From the NCBI GenBank assembly GCA_012841845.1, contig DUTZ01000094.1:1-5541 (forward strand): a DNA stretch of 5,541 bases, given 5' to 3'. Made by a program: the position numbers and the translations under genes. The notes under the pieces were generated by a model, which was given only the letters and a program-made list of their open reading frames with translations, searched no databases and was not told the origin of the DNA. The first letter of the stretch is position 1; every line of letters begins with the position of its first letter. The stretch comes from Actinomycetales bacterium (GTDB lineage: Bacteria > Actinomycetota > Actinomycetes > Mycobacteriales > Mycobacteriaceae). Positions 1 through 5,149 of this stretch are shown here, piece by piece.

Positions 1-104
1 CCGTGCCCGCCCCGCTCGACGACCGCTCGGCGATCGCCCTGCTCGCAGGCCCCGGCCTGGGGGTCGTCCTGCACGTCGGCGGGATGCTGCGCGGGACGCC
101 ATGA
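1..104 (+). CDS. 3' end of an unidentified gene, possible membrane protein C-terminus
   Basis: Only the last 33 codons are present, read from position 3 to the TGA at 102-104. Nearly every third codon position is G or C, as in the other real genes here, so the frame is very probably coding. The peptide contains a hydrophobic stretch (roughly SAIALLAGPGLGVVLHVGG) followed by a short polar end, compatible with a final membrane helix. The stop overlaps the aftA start as ATGA, which suggests translational coupling and one operon. In M. tuberculosis the gene just before aftA is dprE2, a soluble short-chain dehydrogenase. I do not recognise this tail as DprE2 and make no functional call. Confidence 0.6.
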   Translation, partial: VPAPLDDRSAIALLAGPGLGVVLHVGGMLRGTP

Positions 105-2146
105 CCGGGGCCCGACTCCTCATCTGTAGAGGCGCGGAATTGCTCGCGGCGCTCGTCGTGGCCGCGCTCGTGGGCGGCCTCACGCTCGCGGCGGTGGACC
201 GGCTGCCGTTCGCCCAGCCCAGCTGGTTGCCGCAGGCGTTCGGCGGCGCGGTCGCGGCCGGGTTCGTCGCCCTGGCCGGCTGGCTGCTCCTGCGCCGGGG
301 CCGCGGCGCCGACGGCCGCGGGAGCGACGGCCGCGCGCTCTGGGCACTCGGTACCGTCGGCCCGGCGTTCCTCGCCGCCGGACACCTCGGTCTGGTCCTC
401 CACGGGACGCCGCACTACCTGTTCGGCCTCGGCGGCGACCAGCTCAACCGGGTCGCCTACGTCACCCGCTTCGCCGACTCCCCCGCCCTCGACGACGTCT
501 TCTACGCCGACGCCGCCCCCTTCTACCCGCCGCAGTGGTTCTGGGTGGGCGGCCGGCTGGCGGCGCTGGCGGGGGTCGACGGCTGGGAGTTCTACAAGCC
601 GTACGCGATCGTCACCATGGCCATCGCGGGCGCGATCGCGTTCGTCACCTGGCGCTGGCTCGTCCCCGCCCGGATCGCGGTCCTGCTGGGGCTGGTCACC
701 TCCGTGGTGGGCGTCCACACCAACGCCTACGAGCCGTACTCGTGGATCCTCATCTGCCTGCTCCCCCAGGTCGTGGTGGCCACGCTGCTGCTGTGCGGCC
801 GGGTCCGCGCGGGCCGCGACGGCGCGCCCGGGGCAGGGGTAGGGGCCGATCCCGGGCCGACCTGGCCGCTGGTCGTCACGATCGGCGTGTACCTCGGCTG
901 GGCGGCGCTGGGGTACACGCTCATCGCGGGCTTCGCGGCGCTGGTGGTGGGCCTCGTCGTCGTGGGCGCCGCCTGGCTCTCCCGGGCCGACCGCGGCGTG
1001 GCCGTGGCGCTGCTCGCCCGCCTCGCCGCCATGGCCGCGATCTCGGCCGCGCTCGCGCTGGTGTTCTGGCACCGCTTCCTCCTGGCCCTGCTCGGCGGCG
1101 CCGGCACCGAGCCGTCGGTGGCCAACGACTTCGCCCCGGAGTCCGCCACGCGCTGGCCACTGCCGATGTTCGAGCCGTCCGCGACCGGGGTGCTCAGCCT
1201 GCTCGGCCTGGTGTGGATCCTCGTCACGGTGTGGCCGCGCGGCGCCGGGCGCGTGGCCGGGTGGGGCGCGGAATCGGTGCGGTACCGGGTGGGACCGGCG
1301 GGGACGGTGCGTGACCCGGCCGGGACGGTGCGTGACCCGGCCGGGACGGTGCGTGACGACGACGAGGTCGCGTCCCTGCCCGCGGACCGTGCCCTGGTGA
1401 TCGCCCGGACGCTCGCGGTGCTGGTGGCCGCGTCGTTCGGGTGGTTCGTGCTGTCCGGGCTGCGGGCCGTCACCGGGAGCACGCTGCTGCCGTTCCGGAT
1501 GATCCCGGTGGTCGGGCTCGCCCTCGCCCTGGCCGGCGTCCTGGGGGCCCTCACGCTGGCACGGTGGGCGGTGGCCACCACCCCGCGGCCGTCGCGGGGC
1601 CGCGTCCGCGCGGTGGCGGTGGTGCTGGCCGGCCTGGCCGCCGTGCAGGCGGTGCAGCACGTGTCCGAGGAGGACACCGAGTTCGCCGCCGTCGCCCGCG
1701 GGCAGTCGCCGGTGCCGCAGGGGGTGTTGGGGGCGATCGACGCGATGACCCCGGGCCGCGGGCCGTCCGACCTCGTCGTCGTCACCGCCGACCACACCCT
1801 CTACGCTTACCGCCCCTACTTCACCTTCCAGGCGCCCGCGCAGGCCTACGCGGCGCCGACGGGGCGGTACGAGGAGCGGCTCGACGAGCTCCGCCGGTGG
1901 GCCGCCGCGGCCGGGCCCGCCGAGCTGGCCGCAGCCCTGGACTCGGGGCCGTTCCGCGCCCCGGACGTGTTCGTACTCGACCGCGCCGACGGCGGGTGGC
2001 TGGCCCTCCCGGTGCTGGTCAACGTGATGCCGCTCGAGCACAACAACGAGACCGAACAGATCCGCTTCGCCCCGCGGCAGTTCGCCGACCCGGCACTCTT
2101 CGACGTCCGCGAGGTGGGCTCGCGCGTGGTGATCGTGCGGCGGTAG
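101..2146 (+). CDS. aftA: Galactan 5-O-arabinofuranosyltransferase AftA (GT-C, GT85 family)
   Basis: AftA adds the first arabinofuranose residues to the galactan of arabinogalactan, using decaprenyl-phosphoryl-arabinose on the outer face of the plasma membrane. The 681 residues are close to the roughly 640-residue M. tuberculosis protein. I count about 13 hydrophobic helices: near 12-32, 45-64, 80-101, 168-187, 190-207, 213-232, 255-273, 274-293, 304-331, 363-379, 432-452, 465-487 and 502-520. Charges favour an N-in topology. The loop after helix 3 (102-167) is then periplasmic and carries the AftA-like GGDQLNRV (111-118) and YADAAPFYPPQWFW (135-148) blocks, the expected GT-C catalytic region. 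Residues 521-681 form the soluble periplasmic C-terminal domain. The predicted cytoplasmic loop 380-431 holds three copies of PAGTVRD (399-419). The ATG overlaps the upstream stop. A TTG at 140 with AGAGG seven bases before it is an alternative start. The family call is by remembered motif similarity and is strong. Confidence 0.9.
   Translation: MTGARLLICRGAELLAALVVAALVGGLTLAAVDRLPFAQPSWLPQAFGGAVAAGFVALAGWLLLRRGRGADGRGSDGRALWALGTVGPAFLAAGHLGLVLHGTPHYLFGLGGDQLNRVAYVTRFADSPALDDVFYADAAPFYPPQWFWVGGRLAALAGVDGWEFYKPYAIVTMAIAGAIAFVTWRWLVPARIAVLLGLVTSVVGVHTNAYEPYSWILICLLPQVVVATLLLCGRVRAGRDGAPGAGVGADPGPTWPLVVTIGVYLGWAALGYTLIAGFAALVVGLVVVGAAWLSRADRGVAVALLARLAAMAAISAALALVFWHRFLLALLGGAGTEPSVANDFAPESATRWPLPMFEPSATGVLSLLGLVWILVTVWPRGAGRVAGWGAESVRYRVGPAGTVRDPAGTVRDPAGTVRDDDEVASLPADRALVIARTLAVLVAASFGWFVLSGLRAVTGSTLLPFRMIPVVGLALALAGVLGALTLARWAVATTPRPSRGRVRAVAVVLAGLAAVQAVQHVSEEDTEFAAVARGQSPVPQGVLGAIDAMTPGRGPSDLVVVTADHTLYAYRPYFTFQAPAQAYAAPTGRYEERLDELRRWAAAAGPAELAAALDSGPFRAPDVFVLDRADGGWLALPVLVNVMPLEHNNETEQIRFAPRQFADPALFDVREVGSRVVIVRR
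1295..1357 (+). repeat. Three in-frame 21-bp tandem repeats inside aftA
   Basis: Three adjacent 21-bp units lie at 1295-1315, 1316-1336 and 1337-1357. Copies 2 and 3 are identical and copy 1 differs at one base (GCG instead of GCC for alanine). Each encodes PAGTVRD, giving residues 399-419 of AftA, and an acidic run DDDE follows directly. The unit length is a multiple of three, so gain or loss of a copy keeps the frame. By the predicted topology the repeat lies in a cytoplasmic loop between two membrane helices, away from the catalytic loop. Confidence 0.95.
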
Positions 2147-2150
2147 GTGT

Positions 2151-2184
2151 CGGGTCATCCGTTCGCAGGACAGACAACGACCCG
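2151..2184 (+). other. Inverted repeat just downstream of aftA
   Basis: CGGGTC (2151-2156) is complementary to GACCCG (2179-2184), starting four bases after the aftA stop. Inside it, TCC (2158-2160) can pair with GGA (2168-2170). There is no T-run. It could be a weak terminator or attenuator for aftA transcripts, or chance in GC-rich DNA. It overlaps the proposed -35 of the next gene. Confidence 0.25.
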
Positions 2185-2199
2185 GGAGCCCCTTACGCT
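2171..2199 (+). promoter_or_regulatory. Possible sigma-70-type promoter for the lipoprotein gene
   Basis: TACGCT at 2194-2199 fits the TANNNT form of an actinobacterial -10. CAGACA at 2171-2176 shares GACA with the -35 consensus TTGACA, and the spacer is 17 bp. Transcription would start near 2206, leaving a leader of about 36 bases with GGGAG (2232-2236) five bases before the ATG. The match is partial, and read-through from aftA is equally possible. Confidence 0.35.
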
Positions 2200-2241
2200 G
2201 AACGACCGACCCCACCGAACACAGGCACACCGGGAGCGCCC

Positions 2242-2772
2242 ATGGGTACACGGAATCTCAGGCCGACCGTGGTGGGCGCGGTGCTCGCCGGTCTCGTTGT
2301 GACGGCGGGCTGCGCCGCCATCACCTCCGGGTCCGACCCCACGGCCGCGGAGCGGACCGGGCCCCCGGCATGGTCCACGCAGGCGAGCTCCCCGCCCGCG
2401 AGTTCCCCGCCCGCGAGCCCCACGCCGGCGAGCTCCCCGCCGGCGTCGGAGACCTCGACGACGGCAGCGAACTCGAGCACAGCCGACTCCTCGGCACAGG
2501 CCGCGCCCGCACAGGCGGGGGCGGGCGGCCGGGAGGACTGCGGCGGCGTCGCGGGTCCCCTCGACCAGCCCCTGTGGACCGAGGGGGGCCTCAGCTGCGC
2601 GGACGGTGCGTCGCTCCTCGAGACCTTCTTCACGTCACCAGGCGTGAGGGCCGGAGACAAGGGGGCCGAGATCGACGGGTTCGACTGCGGGATCATGGGC
2701 GCCGGGGAGGCACAGGAATACGGATACGTCATCCGCTGCGTGGCGTCCGACGGGCGGGGTGTGTTCCAGTAG
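2242..2772 (+). CDS. Small lipoprotein with Ser/Pro/Ala stalk and four-cysteine C-terminal domain
   Basis: This encodes 176 residues. Residues 1-23 form a signal peptide with Arg at 4 and 7, a hydrophobic core, and the lipobox VTAGC with Cys24 as the predicted lipidation site. The protein would therefore be anchored on the outer side of the plasma membrane. Residues 25-97 are a low-complexity Ser/Pro/Thr/Ala linker that includes four SSPPA-like repeats (49-68). The C-terminal 80 residues form a compact domain with four cysteines (100, 119, 149, 166), likely two disulfides, and it ends a few residues after an EYGYVIRC segment. Similar small four-cysteine secreted or lipid-anchored domains are common in actinomycetes, but I cannot name a family or function. 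GGGAG at 2232-2236 sits five bases before the ATG and fixes the start. The open frame continues upstream through aftA, but only as an antiphase shadow. The gene lies on the aftA strand after a 95-bp gap and may have its own promoter. Confidence 0.82.
   Translation: MGTRNLRPTVVGAVLAGLVVTAGCAAITSGSDPTAAERTGPPAWSTQASSPPASSPPASPTPASSPPASETSTTAANSSTADSSAQAAPAQAGAGGREDCGGVAGPLDQPLWTEGGLSCADGASLLETFFTSPGVRAGDKGAEIDGFDCGIMGAGEAQEYGYVIRCVASDGRGVFQ
2386..2445 (+). repeat. Four 15-bp repeats encoding SSPPA in the lipoprotein stalk
   Basis: Four successive 15-bp units (2386-2400, 2401-2415, 2416-2430, 2431-2445) encode SSPPA, SSPPA, SPTPA and SSPPA. The third unit has diverged at the protein level, and the copies differ mainly in synonymous changes. 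The result is a proline-rich, extended and possibly O-glycosylated spacer that would lift the folded domain away from the membrane anchor. Confidence 0.85.
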
Positions 2773-2835
2773 CCACCGCCCCGGCGAACACCCCGGTTGA
2801 CTCGCCGCGGCGTTCACACGCGTCGGAGTACCCGC

Positions 2836-2855
2836 GGAGCGGCGGACGCCGCGCC
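2836..2855 (+). terminator. Candidate GC-rich hairpin terminator after the lipoprotein gene
   Basis: GCGGC (2839-2843) pairs with GCCGC (2848-2852) around a GGAC loop. Beyond one A-G mismatch, GG (2836-2837) pairs with CC (2854-2855). The stem sits about 65 bases after the lipoprotein stop. There is no T-run, as is common for actinobacterial hairpin terminators. Chance stems are frequent at this GC content. Confidence 0.35.
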
Positions 2856-2860
2856 CTCCC

Positions 2861-2907
2861 GCAGGTCTCGGGTGTCACCGGATCACCAGGTCGGTACGGG
2901 GACCTGC
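2861..2907. repeat. Competing inverted repeats with GCAGGTC/CAGGTC arms
   Basis: CAGGTC at 2887-2892 pairs with GACCTG at 2901-2906 over an 8-base loop. A second copy, GCAGGTC at 2861-2867, is complementary to GACCTGC at 2901-2907 over a longer span. Two mutually exclusive stems can therefore form. This could be termination structure or coincidence, and nothing else marks it as a regulatory site. Confidence 0.3.
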
Positions 2908-2949
2908 CCGAACCCGACGACGGCGCCAGTGTGCCTCCGCCTCCGGTTT

Positions 2950-3000
2950 GCCCAACATCAGCGAGGTATCCGTCGAGTGACCCCCGTGCTGGTGTTGTGC
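2950..3000 (-). terminator. Long imperfect inverted repeat, candidate terminator of the minus-strand operon
   Basis: The 13-base arms GCCCAACATCAGC (2950-2962) and GCTGGTGTTGTGC (2988-3000) match at 11 of 13 positions and enclose a 25-base loop. In plus-strand RNA one of the two non-matching pairs becomes a G-U wobble. The structure begins 22 bases after the stop of the minus-strand hypothetical gene, a typical position for a terminator of that operon. No T-run follows on either strand. It is the longest inverted repeat I found in the window and lies in a locally less GC-rich patch. Confidence 0.45.
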
Positions 3001-3022
3001 AATCCGGGCCGGTTCAGCCGGG

Positions 3023-3376
3023 TCAGGCCTCGCGGAGTGTATCCGGCGCGGGGAAGGGCACCACGATCTCGCGGCCCACGTCCTCGACCGCGTCGGTGAG
3101 CGCCGTGGAGAGCACGATCCGGTCGTCGTAGACGTGCGCGATGCGGACGACCGTCTCGCGGCCGCCCTCGTCGACCACGTAGCGGCCCATGAGGAAGCGC
3201 AGGCCGATGCCGTCGAGCGCCTGCTCCGCCTCGTGCCAGTCATCCACCGGGTCGAGCGCGCGGCCGAGCCGGTCGACGGGCACGAGAAGCGGCTCGGCGA
3301 CGGTCATGTCGATCCAGCCGACGAGTTCGCCGTCGTCACGTCGGTGCGGGATCCAGGTCTCGGGGATGCCGGTCAT
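3023..3376 (-). CDS. Conserved actinobacterial hypothetical protein, 117 residues
   Basis: I cannot assign a function. The protein is soluble and acidic with no signal peptide, membrane helix or cysteine. It opens with WIPHRRDDGELVGWI (residues 8-22), which looks like a small beta-rich module. A VPVDRLGRAL segment (33-42) follows, then a helical DWHEAEQALDGIGLRFLMGRY stretch (46-66), and last two strand-like segments, ETVVRIAHVYDDRIVLST and EIVVPFPAPDTL. I have the impression that similar proteins of about 120 residues occur in other actinomycetes, but no known motif is visible. The ATG at 3376 has only a weak ribosome site: GGTGGA nine bases upstream, with GAGGGG further off. An in-frame GTG at 3397 would add seven residues. 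It lies 60 bp behind the glycosyltransferase gene on the same strand, so it is probably the second gene of that operon. No functional link is evident. Confidence 0.8.
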   Translation of the reverse strand: MTGIPETWIPHRRDDGELVGWIDMTVAEPLLVPVDRLGRALDPVDDWHEAEQALDGIGLRFLMGRYVVDEGGRETVVRIAHVYDDRIVLSTALTDAVEDVGREIVVPFPAPDTLREA

Positions 3377-3436
3377 GCCGGACAGTCCACCCCCTCACGC
3401 CGGGTCAGGGTCCAGCCGGCCGATCCGGGCCGCCCG

Positions 3437-4333
3437 TCAGAACCTGCGGAACGTGTGCCCGAGCAGCTTCTTGCCGCCCTCGGCGAGCTTGCCAGCCTTG
3501 GCGGCGGTCGGCAGCAGCGACAGGGCGTTGAGGCGCGAGGTCACGTGGAGGCGGGCGGCGCGGGCGGCGTTGGTCCAGCCGCGGGCGGCAAAGGCGTCGG
3601 CCTCGGCGGCGAAGAAGCGGGCCTCCTCGTCGAAGCGGCGGCCGTCGAGCGCGCGCACCGAGGAGTCGGACGCCGAGTGGCGGCGGTAGAGGAACGCCAG
3701 CGTCGGGTCGTAGACCATGTGGCCGCCGCCGGTGATCACGTCCACCAGCAGCGCCAGGTCCTGCACCACGTCCAGGCCCTCGCGGAAGCCGATGCGGGTG
3801 ACCCACTCCGAGCTCCACGCGAGGGACGGGAAGTAGGTCCAGTTGCCGTGCATGAGCGAGGTCATGAGCTTCTCGCCGTGCAGCACGGTCCGGCCGTCGG
3901 CCTTGGGCGAGGTGAACGACTTGACCGAGTCCGACAGACCGCGGACCGGGGCGCCGTGCTCGTCGATCACGCTCACGCCCACCTCCATCACGGCGGCGTC
4001 GGGGACGGCCGCGAAGCCGTCGGCGACCACCTGGAGGTAGTTGGGCAGCATGATGTCGTCGGCGCCCATGACCACGACGATCGGCGCCGTGACCATCCCC
4101 AGGCACTTGCGGTAGTTGCCGTTGGCGCCGAGGTTGGTCTCGTTCTTCTCGTAGGTGACGCGGCTGTCGCGCGCGCAGATCTCCCCCATGTAGCGGGCCG
4201 GCTCGGGGTCCGGGTACCCGTCGTCCACCACCACGAGCCGGAAGTCGGAGTAGGTCTGGGCCAGGACGCTGTCCACGGCCTTCTTGAAGTGGTCCACGTC
4301 CCCGTAGTAGGGGAGCATCACGTCGATGGCCAT
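3437..4333 (-). CDS. Family 2 glycosyltransferase (GT-A fold), probable envelope glycan enzyme
   Basis: This 298-residue protein is a soluble or peripheral inverting GT2 enzyme that would move a sugar from a nucleotide donor to an acceptor in the cytoplasm. The fold opens with IDVMLPYYGDVDHFKKAVDS (3-22), followed by the nucleotide-binding VVVDDG (34-39) and the NLGANGNYRKCL segment (67-78). MGADD (89-93) stands at the metal-binding DXD position. QD (191-192) fits the usual catalytic-base region of the family. The last 60 or so residues are helical and basic, with Lys/Arg-rich AAKAGKLAEGGKKLLGHTFRRF, and may touch the membrane. There is no membrane helix. The ATG is chosen because the core strand begins at residue 3. 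Its ribosome site is poor (AAGGA 14 bases away). It is divergent from the PpgS-type gene and heads an operon with the hypothetical gene at 3376-3023. Donor and acceptor cannot be read from the sequence. A role in arabinogalactan or glycolipid synthesis is inferred only from the neighbours. Confidence 0.88.
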   Translation of the reverse strand: MAIDVMLPYYGDVDHFKKAVDSVLAQTYSDFRLVVVDDGYPDPEPARYMGEICARDSRVTYEKNETNLGANGNYRKCLGMVTAPIVVVMGADDIMLPNYLQVVADGFAAVPDAAVMEVGVSVIDEHGAPVRGLSDSVKSFTSPKADGRTVLHGEKLMTSLMHGNWTYFPSLAWSSEWVTRIGFREGLDVVQDLALLVDVITGGGHMVYDPTLAFLYRRHSASDSSVRALDGRRFDEEARFFAAEADAFAARGWTNAARAARLHVTSRLNALSLLPTAAKAGKLAEGGKKLLGHTFRRF

Positions 4334-4380
4334 TGGGGGAACCGCCGTCCTTGTCGTCGCCGCCGTGCACGTCCGATCGC

Positions 4381-4387
4381 ATAGTAT
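4381..4387. promoter_or_regulatory. Overlapping divergent -10 elements in the 63-bp spacer between the two GT2 genes
   Basis: On the plus strand, TAGTAT (4382-4387) fits TANNNT. On the minus strand the same bases give TACTAT (4386 down to 4381), which also fits. A single AT-rich island in otherwise GC-rich DNA thus offers a -10 in both directions. The plus promoter would start transcription at or within about three bases of the ATG at 4397, so that mRNA would be leaderless or nearly so. The minus promoter would start near 4374, giving a leader of about 40 bases for the GT2 gene ending at 3437. No good -35 is visible for either direction. Confidence 0.5.
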
Positions 4388-4396
4388 CGACCCGCG

Positions 4397-5149
4397 ATGA
4401 GCGGTGAGACGATGCGGCGGTCAGGGGAACACGCGGCGGGTGGTCGGGACGACACCCGCAACCTCGACGTCTGGCTGGTCGTGCCGTGCTTCAACGAGGG
4501 CACCGTCATCGAGGAGGTGCTCACCGCGGCGCGCGAGACCTTCCCCAACATCGTGGCGGTCGACGACGGCTCCGTGGACGGTTCCGCGGCCGCGATCCAC
4601 CGCGCCGGCGCCCACCTCGTCCGCCACCCGGTGAACCTCGGCCAGGGGGCCGCCCTCCAGACCGGCGTCGAGTACGCCCGCGCCCAGCCCGGCGCCCGCT
4701 ACTTCGTCACCTTCGACGCCGACGGACAGCACCAGGTCAAGGACGTTCTCGCCATGGTCGAGCGCCTGCGCACCGAGCCGGTGGACATCGTGGTGGGCAC
4801 GCGCTTCGGCCGCCCCCGCGGCGAGGACGACCAGGTGCCGCTGCTCAAGCGCATCGTGCTGCGCACCGTGGTCCTGCTCTCCCCCCGGACCCGGCGGCTC
4901 GGCCTCACCGACGCCCACAACGGGCTGCGCGCGTTCAACCGCCGCGTCGCCGAGGAGCTCAACCTGCGCATGAACGGCATGAGCCACGCGAGCGAGTTCG
5001 TGGAGCTCATGGACTCCCACGGCTGGCGGACCGCCGAGCAGCACGTCGACATCCTCTACACGGAGTACTCCATGTCCAAGGGGCAGTCGCTGCTCAACGG
5101 GATCAACATCCTCTCCGACGGGCTCGTGGGGAAGAGGCTGCCGCGATGA
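4397..5149 (+). CDS. ppgS: Polyprenyl-phosphate sugar synthase, PpgS (Rv3631)-like GT2
   Basis: This 250-residue GT2 enzyme of the dolichyl-phosphate-mannose-synthase type would transfer a sugar from a nucleotide donor to a polyprenyl phosphate at the inner face of the membrane. Motifs in order are VVPCFNE (28-34), VDDGSVDGS (55-63), RHPVNLGQGAALQTG (76-90), FDADGQH (106-112, the metal-binding DXD) and GTRFGRP (134-140). TDAHNGLRAF (171-180) and SHASEF (196-201) follow. It has no membrane helix of its own. From memory it closely resembles M. tuberculosis Rv3631 (PpgS), which makes polyprenyl-phospho-N-acetylgalactosamine for the galactosamine of arabinogalactan. Rv3631 is also followed by a small membrane protein gene. 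The sugar may differ here. The ATG at 4397 has no ribosome site but lies ten bases after a -10, consistent with leaderless translation. The in-frame ATG at 4412 (Met6) has GGTGAG before it and is an alternative. The stop overlaps the next start as ATGA. Confidence 0.85.
   Translation: MSGETMRRSGEHAAGGRDDTRNLDVWLVVPCFNEGTVIEEVLTAARETFPNIVAVDDGSVDGSAAAIHRAGAHLVRHPVNLGQGAALQTGVEYARAQPGARYFVTFDADGQHQVKDVLAMVERLRTEPVDIVVGTRFGRPRGEDDQVPLLKRIVLRTVVLLSPRTRRLGLTDAHNGLRAFNRRVAEELNLRMNGMSHASEFVELMDSHGWRTAEQHVDILYTEYSMSKGQSLLNGINILSDGLVGKRLPR

Larger units (their letters stand above)
2773..3022. other. Convergent intergenic spacer of 250 bp
   Basis: This spacer lies between the stops of the plus-strand lipoprotein gene and the minus-strand hypothetical gene. 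I see no convincing gene in it. The open frames that cross it are extensions of shadow frames. It contains several inverted repeats, listed separately, and the part near 2945-3000 is visibly less GC-rich than the surrounding coding DNA. Its likely role is to stop transcription arriving from both sides. Confidence 0.75.

Noticed and set aside
1295..1357. CRISPR-like array
   Set aside because: The three units are directly adjacent with no spacers and are in frame within aftA.
727..1797. Minus-strand open frame (356 codons) opposite aftA
   Set aside because: It is Ser/Thr/Arg/Pro-rich with no motif and lies opposite the well-supported membrane helices of AftA.
1441..2241. Upstream extension of the lipoprotein frame through the 3' half of aftA
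   Set aside because: The translated extension is an Arg/Gly/Ala-rich antiphase shadow. The signal peptide, lipobox and ribosome site place the real start at 2242.
2950..3000. Integron attC site
   Set aside because: The left arm contains GCCCAAC, which fits RYYYAAC, but the right arm has GTTGTGC, which breaks GTTRRRY. No integrase or cassette array is present, and the neighbours look like core genes.
3134..4384. Long plus-strand open frame (416 codons) opposite the two minus-strand genes
   Set aside because: It covers the reverse complement of a GT2 gene with clear motifs, and its protein is His/Arg/Val-rich without any domain. It is a typical shadow of GC-rich coding DNA.
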